This document shows positions 1 to 10,760 of a stretch of DNA of 64,000 nt, piece by piece (position 1 is the first letter of the stretch; each line of letters opens with the position of its first letter). The position numbers and the translations under genes were made by a program. The notes under the pieces were generated by a model. The model was not told where the DNA came from, ran no database searches, and was given only the letters and a program-made list of their open reading frames with translations. The stretch is from Vibrio metschnikovii CIP 69.14 (GTDB lineage: Bacteria > Pseudomonadota > Gammaproteobacteria > Enterobacterales > Vibrionaceae). The stretch is taken from NCBI RefSeq assembly GCF_000176155.1, contig NZ_ACZO01000006.1:1240001-1304000 (forward strand), written 5' to 3'.

Positions 1-30
1 TGATAAACATGTTATTTACATAACAGGCCG

Positions 31-1890
31 TTATTGTTCTAAACCATAATATTGGATTTTCGTATTTTGACGTAATACACCCAAAATACCCTCAACATTT
101 TGTTGTAGTCCAATGCGAGATAACTGAGCGCCAATTTGCTGATTCAATTGTGGGTCAACCTCAGTCGTCACAGCGGCCAAAGCGATAACAACAACATTGC
201 CTTGTGCATCTTTGCCATGTGCATAAACATGATGCTCACCTTCTGGCTTCGGCATAGAGAAGACGATTTCAGCCAATGGAGAACTTCTATCCATACGCTG
301 AATCTCACTAAAGGCTAATTGATGAGTGTCTAATAAACTATTATCGCCAGCGTTTAAACCCGTAACTAAATCATTCGCCAACTGCAATGCTTGCTGTTCC
401 GCTTTTAAACGCGATAACGTCGCAACGATTTGCTCACGTACCTCAGCTAATGGCAAAATAATTTCTGGGCGGGTTTGCTCAACACGGACAACCACAACAT
501 GTTCAGGGGCAATTTCAATCGCATCCGAGTTCAGTTGATCTTCTTTCACTTCTGGCTGTCGTAGCGCTTGTATAACCGCTGGAGCACTCAATATAGCTGG
601 TAATTCTGCAACCGAAATAAAATCCGTGTGTTGAATGTCTGCGCCAATCGCCTTAGCGGCTTCGTCTAAAGAGTCTGGTGATTCAAAAGCGATGCGTTCT
701 AGCTCAGTTTGTAACTGATAAAACCGATCAACCGCTTGCTGATCTTGTAACTCTGCTTTTATCTCAACAGCAACTTGCTCATAAGGCTTAATCACTGGAG
801 CCTTAAGTTCATCAAGTTTAATGACGTGGTAACCAAAATCTGATTTAACCAGTCCACTGATCTCACCCACTTGTTGAAGAGCAAAAGCCGCACTTTCAAA
901 AGCCGCGTCCATCGTATCAGGTTCAATCCAACCTAGCTCACCACCCTCTTGTGAACTACCGATGTCTTGTGATTTCTCTTTCGCCAATTGAGCAAAGTCC
1001 GCCCCGTTGTGTAATTGATCTAAAATCGCTTGAGCTGCTTGTTCATCATCACCTTGAATCATGATGTGGCTTACTTTACGCTGTTCTTTAGAAGCATATT
1101 TATCTTGATGCGCGTCATAGAATGCTTTGGTCTGCTCATCCGTAATCGTGATAGCTTCTTTCAACTGCTGCGCAGCCAACTCAATATAAGAAATTCTCAT
1201 CTGTTCAGGACGAGTATATCGATCATCATTTTGTTGATAATACTGCTCAATCTCTTGATCTGTTAGCTGAACGTCTTTTGCGAAATCAGTGGTCGGTAGC
1301 GTGATGGTGCGCACATCTCTAGCTTGAGCCACTAACGCACTCAACCCTTCGACTTCACCAGGTAAAGTAAACTCGCTGGTCTGTAAAGCCGCAACCAGTT
1401 GATCACGGACCAGGCTACGACGCATATACTCGGCAAAAGCATCGGGGGTAAACCCTGCACGACGCAGAGCAGATTGATAGATATTTTGATCAAATTGACC
1501 TGCCGATTGGAACTCTGGCATGGCAATAATGGCTTGACGAACTTGATTATCACTCACACGTAAACCGAGCGACTGTGCATGCTGCTCAATTAAAATATCA
1601 TTGATCATGCTATCAAGCACTGAACGTCGTAGTGAAGCGACATAAGTTGGGTCTGCTAGTAATGTAGAAAAGTAATCGCCAAGTTGTGACTGCATGCGAT
1701 TACGTTCATTTTGATACGCCTGTTCAAATTCCCCACGACTGATCTCTGTCTTGCCGACTTTGGCCGCTGCATTATTGCCGCCGCCAACGATATAGTTACC
1801 CACGCCTGCAAAGATAAACGATAGGATGATGAGTCCTAGGATAATTTTCACCGCGATGCTGTTCACGCCTTCGCGTAATCGTTCCATCAT
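31..1890 (-). CDS. ppiD: Periplasmic folding chaperone / peptidyl-prolyl isomerase PpiD
   Basis: A 619-residue protein, close to the usual 620-odd of PpiD. One N-terminal membrane anchor (about residues 12-34) is followed by a SurA-N-like helical region and one parvulin (PpiC) domain at about 265-360, with the typical HIMI and GELGW segments. The family is a membrane-tethered periplasmic chaperone near the Sec translocon that helps outer-membrane protein folding. In E. coli the parvulin domain has little isomerase activity, so the role is mainly as a chaperone. Two ATGs lie in tandem (1890 and 1887); the MM start matches E. coli PpiD. It follows hupB on the same strand after a terminator-like hairpin, so it probably has its own promoter in 1891-1955, which also holds a small TGAAGC/GCTTCA hairpin. 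Confidence 0.95.
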   Translation of the reverse strand: MMERLREGVNSIAVKIILGLIILSFIFAGVGNYIVGGGNNAAAKVGKTEISRGEFEQAYQNERNRMQSQLGDYFSTLLADPTYVASLRRSVLDSMINDILIEQHAQSLGLRVSDNQVRQAIIAMPEFQSAGQFDQNIYQSALRRAGFTPDAFAEYMRRSLVRDQLVAALQTSEFTLPGEVEGLSALVAQARDVRTITLPTTDFAKDVQLTDQEIEQYYQQNDDRYTRPEQMRISYIELAAQQLKEAITITDEQTKAFYDAHQDKYASKEQRKVSHIMIQGDDEQAAQAILDQLHNGADFAQLAKEKSQDIGSSQEGGELGWIEPDTMDAAFESAAFALQQVGEISGLVKSDFGYHVIKLDELKAPVIKPYEQVAVEIKAELQDQQAVDRFYQLQTELERIAFESPDSLDEAAKAIGADIQHTDFISVAELPAILSAPAVIQALRQPEVKEDQLNSDAIEIAPEHVVVVRVEQTRPEIILPLAEVREQIVATLSRLKAEQQALQLANDLVTGLNAGDNSLLDTHQLAFSEIQRMDRSSPLAEIVFSMPKPEGEHHVYAHGKDAQGNVVVIALAAVTTEVDPQLNQQIGAQLSRIGLQQNVEGILGVLRQNTKIQYYGLEQ

Positions 1891-1955
1891 AGTTGTACTG
1901 CTCTCCGGGTTTGAAGCTAAATGCTTCAGCCAAAATTGAATAGCGCGATAATATC

Positions 1956-1988
1956 AGAAAAAGAAATGCGCATCAGTAGGATGCGCAT
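1956..1988 (-). terminator. Terminator after hupB
   Basis: On the minus strand a 9-bp perfect stem (ATGCGCATC, loop of 5, GATGCGCAT) is followed by TTCTTTTT. It sits about 55 bp past the hupB stop and before ppiD. Confidence 0.7.
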
Positions 1989-2042
1989 AATTTCAAAAGG
2001 TTCGAATTATTTTTGCGTTAAAACGGCAAAAAACACCCTGTA

Positions 2043-2315
2043 TTAGTTACAAGCGTCTTTTAAAGCTTTGCCAGCCTTAAACGCGGGTACTTTAGCTTCA
2101 GCAATTTGGATCTCTTCACCCGTTTTTGGGTTACGGCCAGTACGAGCTGCACGTGAGCGGACAGAGAAAGTACCAAAACCTACTAACGCTACTTGATCAC
2201 CAGATTGAAGTGTATCGGTCACTGCTTCGATAAATGCATCCAGTGCGCGACCTGCGGATGCTTTTGAAATATCCGCATTTTCTGCGATTTTTTCTACTAG
2301 TTGTGTCTTATTCAC
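2043..2315 (-). CDS. hupB: DNA-binding protein HU-beta
   Basis: A 90-residue nucleoid protein of the HU/IHF family with the conserved GFGTF turn and the beta-arm segment R-N-P-K-T-G. HU-beta homodimers, or heterodimers with HU-alpha, bend DNA without sequence specificity and shape the nucleoid. The start codon is GTG at 2313-2315, preceded by a strong AAAGGGG ribosome site 7 bases upstream. Its place between lon and ppiD is the standard gammaproteobacterial order lon-hupB-ppiD. Confidence 0.97.
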   Translation of the reverse strand: MNKTQLVEKIAENADISKASAGRALDAFIEAVTDTLQSGDQVALVGFGTFSVRSRAARTGRNPKTGEEIQIAEAKVPAFKAGKALKDACN

Positions 2316-2441
2316 TGTAATTCCCCTTTGGTCACCAAGTTATTGTTTTGTTCGGTGCCGATTTCGTTCCATTAAGATTAAAAACAGGCTTAATGCCTTA
2401 TTACAACAGGGCTTAAGCCATAGTTGGTAACGTTAGCTCCC

Positions 2442-2482
2442 AAAAAAAACGCTGACAAGCCTTTTTCGACCTATCAGCGTAA
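2442..2482 (-). terminator. Terminator after lon
   Basis: On the minus strand ACGCTGA and TCAGCGT flank a loop of roughly 20 bases and are followed by eight T. It separates lon from the hupB promoter. Confidence 0.8.
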
Positions 2483-2509
2483 TCTTTTAGTTATTTTTGC
2501 TACACATCA

Positions 2510-4861
2510 CTATTTTACAACAGCAAAACTAACCCCAGCAGGGTCATTTTCTAAGGCAAGCTGTAATACTTCATCGATCCACTGGACAGGGATCACTTGC
2601 AGATCCGCGATGACATTATCTGGGATCTCTTCCAAATCACGTTCATTGTCTTTTGGAATTAATACCATTTTTATGCCGCCACGATGCGCTGCTAACAACT
2701 TCTCTTTTAAGCCACCGATAGGGAGCACTTCACCACGTAACGTGATTTCTCCCGTCATTGCGACTTCAGCTTTAACAGGGTTACCCGTTAAGCTAGATAC
2801 CAGTGCCGTACACATTGCAATACCAGCGCTTGGCCCATCCTTCGGAGTTGCACCTTCAGGAACGTGGACATGGATGTCTTTTTTCTCGTAAAAATCGCTA
2901 TTGATGCCTAATTTATCGGCACGAGAACGAACGACGGTCATGGCGGCCTGAATAGACTCTTGCATCACATCGCCAAGTGAACCCGTTTGGGTTAACTTAC
3001 CTTTACCTGGCATCGATTGAGTCTCAATCGTCAGTAAGTCACCACCAACTTCTGTCCACGCTAACCCCGTTACTTGACCAATTCGATTACTATCATCGGC
3101 TTTACCGTAATCAAAACGCTGTACCCCTAAAAACTCTTTTAAGTTTTCTTGGTTGACCGTTACCGTTTTCACTGAGGCATTGAGCAGGATCTTCTTCACC
3201 GCTTTACGACAAATTTTCGAAATTTCGCGTTCCAGTCCACGTACACCAGCTTCACGCGTGTAATAGCGAATAATGCCGGTGATCGCTGAATCTTCGATGA
3301 TGATTTCACTGGGCTTTAGTCCATTACGCTCAATCTGCTTATTCACCAAATGGCGCTTAGCAATATTGAGCTTTTCATCTTCGGTATACCCAGATAAACG
3401 AATCACTTCCATACGATCCAACAGTGGCCCCGGAATATTCATCGAGTTTGATGTTGCAACGAACATCACATCAGATAAATCGTAATCCACTTCCAAGTAA
3501 TGGTCGTTAAACGAATTGTTCTGTTCTGGATCCAAAACTTCTAACAGCGCTGAAGCAGGATCGCCACGCATGTCTGAAGACATTTTATCAATTTCGTCCA
3601 ACAGGAAAAGTGGGTTTTTTACCCCAACCTTAGCCATTTTCTGAATTAATTTTCCAGGCAGTGAGCCAATATAAGTCCGACGGTGACCACGAATCTCCGC
3701 CTCATCACGTACCCCACCTAGTGCCATACGCACATACTGGCGACCCGTTGCTGATGCAATAGAACGACCTAATGACGTTTTACCAACCCCTGGAGGTCCA
3801 ACCAAACATAGGATAGGGCCTTTGAGTTTATTGATCCGAGTTTGCACCGCAAGATACTCTAAGATGCGCTCTTTAACTCGTTTCAAACCGTAATGATCAG
3901 CGTTAAGGATTTCTTCCGCTTTCGCGAGATCTTTTTTAACCTTCGAACGCTTCGTCCAAGGCACGCTGACCATCCAATCGATGTAGCTACGCACCACGGT
4001 TGCTTCTGCTGACATCGGTGACATCATTTTGAGTTTGTGTAGCTCTTGCTGAGTTTTATCGCGAGCTTCTTTGGGCATTTTTGAATCATCGATTTTCTTT
4101 TGCAGAGTCTCGAATTCATCAGGCGTGTCGTCCATCTCACCGAGCTCTTTTTGAATAGCTTTCATTTGCTCATTCAAATAATACTCACGCTGAGATTTCT
4201 CCATCTGTTTTTTCACTCGAGTGCGAATACGCTTCTCAACTTGTAACAGATCGATTTCCGACTCCATTTGCCCCATTAAAAATTCTAAACGCTCAGAAAT
4301 GTCTAAAATCTCTAATACTTTTTGCTTATCCACCAATTTTAAAGGCATGTGAGCGGCGATGGTATCAGCTAAGCGAGCGGCTTCATCAATCCCATTCAGT
4401 GAAGTAAGTACTTCAGGTGGGATTTTCTTATTCAGTTTGATAAAGCCTTCAAATTGATTGATCGCACTGCGGACAATCACTTCTTGTTCTTTTTCATCCA
4501 ACTCTGGTGTCAGCAGATATTCCGCCTCTGCTGAAAAGAAATCACCCTCATGAAATTGATTAATTTTCGCGCGCTGCTGACCTTCAACCAAAACCTTGAC
4601 CGTACCGTCTGGCAGTTTTAATAGTTGAAGAATGGTCGCTACCGTTCCTACTGCAAATAGATCGGAAACTTTCGGCTCATCGGTTTCAGCTTGTTTTTGA
4701 GCAACCAAGAGCACTTGTTTGTTGTTATCCATCGCTGCTTCTAAGCATTGGATGGATTTTTCACGGCCAACAAACAGAGGAATGACCATATGTGGGTATA
4801 CCACCACATCGCGCAGAGGTAGTACTGGGATCTCGATACGCTCGGAACGTTCCAAGTTCAT
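2510..4861 (-). CDS. lon: ATP-dependent protease Lon (La)
   Basis: Starting at the ATG at 4861 the protein has 783 residues, against 784 in E. coli. A longer reading from 4951 exists, but it runs back through the promoter and the clpX terminator, and a GGAAGAGAG ribosome site precedes 4861. The order is the N-terminal substrate-binding domain, a AAA+ module with Walker A GPPGVGKT, then the Lon protease domain with catalytic Ser in DGPSAG and Lys in GLKEKL. Lon is a cytoplasmic homo-oligomer that degrades misfolded and specific regulatory proteins. A sigma-32-like promoter lies directly upstream, so heat-shock control is likely. Confidence 0.97.
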   Translation of the reverse strand: MNLERSERIEIPVLPLRDVVVYPHMVIPLFVGREKSIQCLEAAMDNNKQVLLVAQKQAETDEPKVSDLFAVGTVATILQLLKLPDGTVKVLVEGQQRAKINQFHEGDFFSAEAEYLLTPELDEKEQEVIVRSAINQFEGFIKLNKKIPPEVLTSLNGIDEAARLADTIAAHMPLKLVDKQKVLEILDISERLEFLMGQMESEIDLLQVEKRIRTRVKKQMEKSQREYYLNEQMKAIQKELGEMDDTPDEFETLQKKIDDSKMPKEARDKTQQELHKLKMMSPMSAEATVVRSYIDWMVSVPWTKRSKVKKDLAKAEEILNADHYGLKRVKERILEYLAVQTRINKLKGPILCLVGPPGVGKTSLGRSIASATGRQYVRMALGGVRDEAEIRGHRRTYIGSLPGKLIQKMAKVGVKNPLFLLDEIDKMSSDMRGDPASALLEVLDPEQNNSFNDHYLEVDYDLSDVMFVATSNSMNIPGPLLDRMEVIRLSGYTEDEKLNIAKRHLVNKQIERNGLKPSEIIIEDSAITGIIRYYTREAGVRGLEREISKICRKAVKKILLNASVKTVTVNQENLKEFLGVQRFDYGKADDSNRIGQVTGLAWTEVGGDLLTIETQSMPGKGKLTQTGSLGDVMQESIQAAMTVVRSRADKLGINSDFYEKKDIHVHVPEGATPKDGPSAGIAMCTALVSSLTGNPVKAEVAMTGEITLRGEVLPIGGLKEKLLAAHRGGIKMVLIPKDNERDLEEIPDNVIADLQVIPVQWIDEVLQLALENDPAGVSFAVVK

Positions 4862-4896
4862 ATTATTCTCTCTTCCGCTTTTATGTATATCGGAGT

Positions 4897-4925
4897 ATAT
4901 GGGGCCTAACTGACTGGATTCAATG
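4897..4925 (-). promoter_or_regulatory. Sigma-32 (heat-shock) type promoter of lon
   Basis: On the minus strand the -35 CATTGAA and the -10 CCCCATAT are separated by 14 bases, a near match to the CTTGAAA-N14-CCCCATNT heat-shock consensus. The -10 lies 35 bases before the lon ATG and downstream of the clpX terminator, so it serves lon only. Confidence 0.8.
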
Positions 4926-4933
4926 ACGGAATT

Positions 4934-4962
4934 AAAAAAAGGAGGTATCACTACCTCCTTTT
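4934..4962 (-). terminator. Terminator after clpX
   Basis: On the minus strand a perfect 9-bp stem AAGGAGGTA / TACCTCCTT with a GTGA loop is followed by seven or more T. It ends the clpP-clpX transcript before lon. Confidence 0.9.
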
Positions 4963-4981
4963 AAAAATGGTTGAACACTTT

Positions 4982-6262
4982 TTACTCAGCGCCTGCTGCC
5001 TGACTCTCATTTCCAGAATAAATAAGTAGCGGCTCTGACTCACCATTAATGACGGATTCGTCAATCACGACTTTTTCAACGTCTGCCATTGAAGGGAGCT
5101 CGTACATGGTTTCTAACAGAACATTTTCGAGAATTGAACGTAAACCACGTGCTCCTGTTTTGCGTTTCATCGCTTTAGCAGCGATAGCACGCAAGGCATC
5201 TTCACGAAATTCAAGTTCTGCTTTCTCTAACTCGAAAAGAGCAGCGTACTGTTTAGTCAGCGCGTTTTTAGGCTCACACAAGATTTGAATTAACGCTTTT
5301 TCATCCAACTCCGTCAACGTTGCGGTCACTGGTAAACGACCAATAAACTCAGGAATCAGACCGTATTTAACCAAATCTTCTGGCTCAACTTGGGTGAATA
5401 ATTCACTCAATGACTTACTGTTGTCTTTTGAACGAACTTCAGCACCAAAACCAATCCCAGTGCCTTTAGCAACGCGTTGCTCAATCACCTTATCCAAACC
5501 AGAGAAAGCACCACCACAAATGAAGAGGATTTTGGAGGTATCAACCTGTAAAAACTCTTGCTGAGGATGCTTACGTCCACCTTGTGGCGGAACAGAAGCA
5601 ACGGTACCTTCAACCAATTTAAGCAGTGCTTGTTGAACGCCTTCACCAGAGACATCTCGAGTGATCGACGGATTTTCTGCTTTGCGTGAAATCTTATCGA
5701 TTTCATCAATATACACGATTCCGCGCTCCGCTTTTGCAACGTCGTAATCGCATTTCTGTAGCAATTTTTGGATGATATTTTCAACATCTTCGCCCACATA
5801 ACCCGCTTCCGTCAGGGTCGTAGCATCGGCCATGGTAAATGGCACATCCAAAAAGCGAGCTAACGTTTCTGCCAACAGTGTTTTACCGCTACCGGTTGGA
5901 CCGATCAGCAAAATATTACTTTTACCGAGCTCCACACCATCACTGGTCGTATCACCGTTACGTAAACGCTTATAGTGGTTATATACCGCAACAGCGAGCA
6001 CTTTTTTCGCGTGTTCTTGGCCAATCACATAGTCATCAAGATGTTCACGAATTTCACGCGGTGTTGGTAACGCCGACGACTCTTTCTTCGGTAAAACATC
6101 TTTGATCTCTTCACGAATAATATCGTTACAAAGATCGACACATTCATCACAAATGTAGACTGAAGGACCTGCGATTAGCTTGCGAACTTCGTGCTGGCTT
6201 TTGCCACAGAAAGAGCAGTACAGTAGCTTACTGCTACTACCCTCTTTGCTTTTATCTGTCAT
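4982..6262 (-). CDS. clpX: ATP-dependent Clp protease, specificity subunit ClpX
   Basis: A 426-residue AAA+ unfoldase (E. coli 424). The N-terminal zinc-binding domain shows the Cys pairs CSFC and CDEC (residues 15-40), followed by Walker A GPTGSGKT and Walker [11 protein letters not shown]. The hexamer unfolds tagged substrates such as ssrA-tagged proteins and feeds them to ClpP. It lies 83 bp after clpP on the same strand, the standard clpP-clpX operon, and ends at a strong terminator before lon. Confidence 0.98.
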   Translation of the reverse strand: MTDKSKEGSSSKLLYCSFCGKSQHEVRKLIAGPSVYICDECVDLCNDIIREEIKDVLPKKESSALPTPREIREHLDDYVIGQEHAKKVLAVAVYNHYKRLRNGDTTSDGVELGKSNILLIGPTGSGKTLLAETLARFLDVPFTMADATTLTEAGYVGEDVENIIQKLLQKCDYDVAKAERGIVYIDEIDKISRKAENPSITRDVSGEGVQQALLKLVEGTVASVPPQGGRKHPQQEFLQVDTSKILFICGGAFSGLDKVIEQRVAKGTGIGFGAEVRSKDNSKSLSELFTQVEPEDLVKYGLIPEFIGRLPVTATLTELDEKALIQILCEPKNALTKQYAALFELEKAELEFREDALRAIAAKAMKRKTGARGLRSILENVLLETMYELPSMADVEKVVIDESVINGESEPLLIYSGNESQAAGAE

Positions 6263-6345
6263 TCGCTAACCTCTTAGCCTTTACTCTTGATAATTTGAGT
6301 GTATAACAATTTACCCCAAATTGCGTTAATCAATTATTACGATTG

Positions 6346-6972
6346 TTATTCACCGCGATGGGTAAGTATCGCATCAACAATACCGTAATCGACTGCTTGC
6401 TGCGCTGACATAAAGTTATCTCGGTCAGTATCGCGTTCAATGACATCTAGTGGCTGTCCGGTATGCTCTGCAAGTAGCGTATTTAATTTATTCTTGATGC
6501 TCAAAATTTCTTGCGCATGGATCTGAATATCCGATGCCTGCCCTTGGAATCCACCGAGTGGTTGGTGAATCATGACACGTGAGTTAGGCAGAACGTAACG
6601 TTTGCCAGGAGCACCACCTGCCAATAAAAAAGCACCCATAGAGCAAGCTTGTCCAACACACAGGGTACTTACATTCGGTTTAATAAACTGCATCGTGTCA
6701 TAAATCGACATACCTGCGGTTACGCTGCCACCGGGTGAGTTGATGTATAGAAAAATATCTTTATCTGGATTTTCAGATTCTAAGAAAAGCAGTTGAGCCA
6801 CGACAAGATTTGCCATGTGATCTTCTACTTGACCCGTTAGGAAAATAACACGGTCTTTCAATAAGCGAGAATAGATGTCGTATGAGCGCTCACCACGAGA
6901 AGTTTGTTCCACCACCATGGGTACTAGCGCGTCAATAATTGGCGACATTGCATTTTTTTCTTGGTAGCTCAT
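6346..6972 (-). CDS. clpP: ATP-dependent Clp protease, proteolytic subunit ClpP
   Basis: From the ATG at 6972 the protein has 208 residues (E. coli 207). The frame is open to 7026, but the extra residues are not family-like and an AGGGA ribosome site lies before 6972. The catalytic triad is visible: Ser in QACSMGAF, His in MIHQPLGG and Asp in ERDTDRDNF. ClpP forms a double heptamer that degrades substrates delivered by ClpX. A possible sigma-70 promoter (TTGACG with a TAACAA about 18 bases on) sits in the spacer after tig at about 7023-7055. Confidence 0.97.
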   Translation of the reverse strand: MSYQEKNAMSPIIDALVPMVVEQTSRGERSYDIYSRLLKDRVIFLTGQVEDHMANLVVAQLLFLESENPDKDIFLYINSPGGSVTAGMSIYDTMQFIKPNVSTLCVGQACSMGAFLLAGGAPGKRYVLPNSRVMIHQPLGGFQGQASDIQIHAQEILSIKNKLNTLLAEHTGQPLDVIERDTDRDNFMSAQQAVDYGIVDAILTHRGE

Positions 6973-7081
6973 AGTCTTAATATCCCTAAAATAAATGGCC
7001 CGAATGATGGGCATCACACGGACCATTGTTAGCAGAAGAGTCGAGGTTTCGTCAACCCTTCTTGCTGATCACCGACTAAAA

Positions 7082-8383
7082 TTAAGCCGCTTCTGGGTTC
7101 ATTAGCTCATTAAAGCTAACGGTTTTTTCCGTTACTTGTGCTTTGGCAATGATGGCATCAATCGCTTGCTCTTCTAGAGCTACATTGCGCATGTTGTTCA
7201 TCATTTGCTCATTTTGCTGGTAGTAAGCAATCACTTCACTTGGATCTTCATAAGCGGTGGCCATCTCTTCGATGATCGCTTTTACTTTCTCTTCATCCGC
7301 TTTCAGCTCTTGAGTACGGATCACTTCACCAAGTAGTAGGCCAACAACAACACGGCGTTTCGCTTGTTCTTCAAATAGCTCACGTGGAAGTTGGTTAGCC
7401 GCTTCAGTGTTACCACCAAAACGTTGGGCTGCTTGCTGACGTAGTACGTTGATTTCTTGGTCAACCAAAGCAGAAGGAACCAGTAGTTCGTTCTCTTTTA
7501 CTAAGCCTTCAATCGCTTGCTCTTTAACGCGTGCTTTGATGGCTTGCTTTAGCTCACGTTCCATGTTTTTGCGAACTTCAGCTTTAAGACCTTCAAGACC
7601 ACCGTCTGCAACGCCAAATTTAGCAACAAATTCATCGTTCAACTCTGGCAGCTCGCGAGCCTCAACTTTGTTTACTTTGATAGCAAACTTAGCCGCTTTA
7701 CCTTTTAGATTTTCCGCATGGTAATCTTCTGGGAAAGTTACGTCGATTTCAAATTCCATGCCTTTGGTTTTTCCAGCAATACCGTCTTCAAAACCAGGGA
7801 TCATACGGCCTGCACCCATTTCTAGTGGGAAGTTTTCAGCTTTGCCACCTTCAAACTCTTCACCGTCAATCGAACCGATGAAGTCGATAGAAACACGCTT
7901 ACCTTCTTCAGCCGCTTCATCCACTTCTACCCAAGTCGCTTGCTGCTTACGAAGCGTTTCTAGCATTTCAGCGACGTCGGCGTCGGTCACTTCTGCTGCT
8001 GGTTTTTCTACCGTAATGTTTTCTAAACCTTTCAACTCAACTTCTGGATAAACTTCAAAAGTAGCGGTGAATACCAAATCTTGGCCTTCTTCCATTGAAA
8101 CAGGAGCAAACGTTGGTGCGCCCGCTGGGTTGATTTTTTCTTTTACGATAGCTTCGATAAAGTGACGCTGCATCACTTCACCAAGCATATCTTGACGTAC
8201 TGCTTTGCCGTACATCTTAGCAACCATCTTCATTGGCACTTTGCCTTTACGGAAACCATCAAAACGACGGTTTTTCGCGATGTTGCGTAGTTCCGCTGTC
8301 ACCGCATCTTCGATGTTTGCAGCTGGAACAGTAATATTGAGACGGCGCTCTAGGCCTTCTAGCGTTTCAACAGTAACTTGCAT
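7082..8383 (-). CDS. tig: Trigger factor, ribosome-associated chaperone
   Basis: A 433-residue protein (E. coli 432). The ribosome-binding loop signature is present as GFRKGKVP near residue 45, the FKBP-type isomerase domain spans about 160-245 and the C-terminal chaperone arms follow. It binds nascent chains at the ribosome exit tunnel. The start has a GAGGT ribosome site about 8 bases before the ATG. It is transcribed ahead of clpP-clpX, as in E. coli. Confidence 0.97.
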   Translation of the reverse strand: MQVTVETLEGLERRLNITVPAANIEDAVTAELRNIAKNRRFDGFRKGKVPMKMVAKMYGKAVRQDMLGEVMQRHFIEAIVKEKINPAGAPTFAPVSMEEGQDLVFTATFEVYPEVELKGLENITVEKPAAEVTDADVAEMLETLRKQQATWVEVDEAAEEGKRVSIDFIGSIDGEEFEGGKAENFPLEMGAGRMIPGFEDGIAGKTKGMEFEIDVTFPEDYHAENLKGKAAKFAIKVNKVEARELPELNDEFVAKFGVADGGLEGLKAEVRKNMERELKQAIKARVKEQAIEGLVKENELLVPSALVDQEINVLRQQAAQRFGGNTEAANQLPRELFEEQAKRRVVVGLLLGEVIRTQELKADEEKVKAIIEEMATAYEDPSEVIAYYQQNEQMMNNMRNVALEEQAIDAIIAKAQVTEKTVSFNELMNPEAA

Positions 8384-8952
8384 TATTTATAAACCTCAAA
8401 ACTGGCTCAGTATTACTGAGCATCATGAGCCAATACGTTGACTGGCTGCATCCTTGTGTGGTGCTCGATTGAACACTTAGCGATAAAACATTGAGCATCG
8501 GCGTATCCAGTTAACTCACCTTCACGCCGGACTAATGAGTGATATCTTTGCCGATTTGCGCCGAATAAAGGTATCTCTGATTAGTCTCAGGACAAAAATT
8601 TAGACGCGACATTCTACCGACCCAAGCTTTTGCTGTCGAGTTAAACCCCAAGCCGGAACCCGTCAATCTGATAAAAACTCGCCTAAGTGCTAAAAAATCC
8701 ATCACCTCGTTTCAACACGCTGTAATCGAAATGGGGACAATAAAGGCTTTTTCAAGAGAATCGAGGTCTTTTTTTATCCAAATCGATAAAAAGAGATCTT
8801 GCTCTTACTTTTATACTTTAAAAAATTCGACACTCGGCGGTCCCACCGTAATGACGAGTCTATAGTCAACAAGGCATCGTCGAGATGAGAATAGGATGAA
8901 GGTCCTACTTAAAAAAGACCGATAGTAACCTCGAGGTGCAAGAGCTCATAAG
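8384..8952. other. Intergenic region, selO end to tig start
   Basis: A 569-bp spacer without a convincing gene. The tig-proximal half should hold the tig promoter and leader. Imperfect inverted segments such as TGCTC/GAGCA near 8460-8505 could fold in the tig leader. Around 8770-8800 an AT-rich hairpin, TTTTTATC facing GATAAAAA, might act as a weak bidirectional terminator. At 8894-8910 a TAGGA/TCCTA hairpin lacks a T-run. No tRNA or known riboswitch was recognised. Confidence 0.4.
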
Positions 8953-10422
8953 CTAAGAAGAGCAGCTTATCGACAGCGTCTTTCCCCAATCTGGCGGCAA
9001 TTGAGCATAATGCTCGTTCTCGACTTGTTCAGAAAAAGGGTCACGTAATACGTTGGTTAACCGCTCCAGTTCACGATAGTCCCCCTGCTCAGCGCGTTCA
9101 ATTGCGATCTGTGCCAAGTAATTTCGTAAAATGTATTTCGGATTATGCTTACGCATCGTGGCACAACGTTGAGAGACCGAGACTAAATGGCCTTGAGCGT
9201 CTTTCTCTTGCTGACAACGCTGCAGATAATGCTCTAGCCACCGCTGACCAGCGTCTCTATCAGCAACGAGATCGATAACGCTTTGTTCATCAGCATGATC
9301 TAAACACGATAACTGACGCATAAAACGCGTGTAGTCGACTCGATGTTTAGCGAGTAACGTAAATAGCTGGTCGAATAACTCACTGTCCCCAGGCTGCTGG
9401 GTCAATAAGCCTAGTTTCTGACGCATTAGCTCGCTAAAATATTGATTAAGTAGCGGTTCATAACGGCTCAATGCTTGTTCTAAATCTCCGCGGTCAATAA
9501 GTGGTGATAAAGCGTGTGCTAAAGCAGACAGATTCCATAAACCGATTCTTGGTTGCTGATTAAACGCATAACGGCCTTGATAATCCGAGTGGTTACAAAT
9601 AAAACTTGAGTCATAATCATCTAAAAACCCAAAAGGACCATAATCAAACGTTTGTCCAAGAATAGACATATTATCCGTATTCATCACCCCATGAGCGAAA
9701 CCGACCGCTTGCCATTGAGCAATCATCTTTGCGGTTCGCTCAACAACCTGTGCAAACCAATCAGCATAAGGGTTATCCGCTTGCAGACATTGCGGATAAT
9801 GCCACTCGATAACCTTATCGGCCAACAAACGTAGCTCATTGATTTGATTAGTATAAAAGAAATGCTCAAAGTGACCAAAACGCACGTGGCTTTGGCTCAT
9901 CCTGACTAATAAAGCGCCTTTTTCTGCTTGCTCACGATAGACTAGCGTATCACTAACCATCATCCCCAGCGCTCGAGTGGTGGCAATGCCTAATCCCGCC
10001 ATCGCCTCGCTACATAAATACTCACGGATTGTCGAACGTAAGACCGCACGCCCATCCCCCATCCGTGAATAAGGGGTAAGCCCAGCACCTTTTAAATGCA
10101 GATCAAAGACTTCCCCTGAGAGACTGGTTATTTCGGCTAATAGCACACCTCGCCCATCGCCTAAATCTGGATTATAAACCCCGAATTGATGACCCGCGTA
10201 TTTCATTGCCAATGGTTTAAAACTCTCCGGCATCTGTAGCCCAGAGAAACAAACAAGCAGTTCTTGATCGGGTTGATCGGGTAAACCGAACTGAGTAGCG
10301 AATTCCGCATTCCATGCTATCCATTGTGGATTATCGAGCGGTTGAGGCATTACTTCTCGATAAAAAACCTTGGGTAACGCATGGTAACGATTGGTCAGTG
10401 TCGTGGTTTGCCAGATAGACAT
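8953..10422 (-). CDS. selO: Protein adenylyltransferase SelO (YdiU/UPF0061 family)
   Basis: A 489-residue pseudokinase-fold enzyme (E. coli YdiU 478). SelO transfers AMP from ATP to Ser, Thr or Tyr of target proteins, with a role in oxidative stress. The family blocks [31 protein letters not shown]-type [11 protein letters not shown] and the metal site [11 protein letters not shown] are all present. The C-terminus ends in S-C-S-S: bacterial members carry Cys where some eukaryotic SelO have selenocysteine. The stop codon here is TAG, so selenocysteine is not in play. The ATG at 10422 is used; a TTG sits just before it. Divergent from sdaA. Confidence 0.95.
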   Translation of the reverse strand: MSIWQTTTLTNRYHALPKVFYREVMPQPLDNPQWIAWNAEFATQFGLPDQPDQELLVCFSGLQMPESFKPLAMKYAGHQFGVYNPDLGDGRGVLLAEITSLSGEVFDLHLKGAGLTPYSRMGDGRAVLRSTIREYLCSEAMAGLGIATTRALGMMVSDTLVYREQAEKGALLVRMSQSHVRFGHFEHFFYTNQINELRLLADKVIEWHYPQCLQADNPYADWFAQVVERTAKMIAQWQAVGFAHGVMNTDNMSILGQTFDYGPFGFLDDYDSSFICNHSDYQGRYAFNQQPRIGLWNLSALAHALSPLIDRGDLEQALSRYEPLLNQYFSELMRQKLGLLTQQPGDSELFDQLFTLLAKHRVDYTRFMRQLSCLDHADEQSVIDLVADRDAGQRWLEHYLQRCQQEKDAQGHLVSVSQRCATMRKHNPKYILRNYLAQIAIERAEQGDYRELERLTNVLRDPFSEQVENEHYAQLPPDWGKTLSISCSS

Positions 10423-10587
10423 CAATGCTGCTCTTTTGGTGGTATTTTGCGAAAAATAGCAAATACTTGAGTAAAATACTAGGTTTTATATTATCCTCTG
10501 CACACTCGGTTTTCGATGGATAACACTCATCAAAACAACCTTGCGCTGAACGCAGCGTCGCTTTCAGTATGACAAGAAAAAGAGCGC

Positions 10588-10713
10588 TATCCCCGAATAA
10601 CGAGAAGTCGCAGCGAAGTGGCAAGTGAGTGAAGCCCGATGAATATAGACACGATGTGATAGAGATAAACAAACGCCGCTCACACCGCTGCAGCTTCAAG
10701 TTGGAAGGGTATA
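10588..10713. repeat. ERIC (IRU) element A, upstream of sdaA
   Basis: About 126 bp, the ERIC length. It aligns with the copies at 17199 and 31645: a left end starting TAT(A/C)CCC, the block GGCAAGTGAGT, and a right end CTGCAGCTTCAAG..GGAAGGGTATA. The middle is diverged. It lies 48 bp before the sdaA start codon, so it is probably within the sdaA leader or promoter region. Confidence 0.75.
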
Positions 10714-10760
10714 TACTCACTAAACGTAGCCGAGTGCATTACACCAATAAGGGAAACATT

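Noticed and set aside
8953..8970. Selenocysteine at the SelO C-terminus
   Set aside because: The gene ends with an ordinary Cys codon followed by two Ser and a TAG stop; no in-frame TGA is involved.
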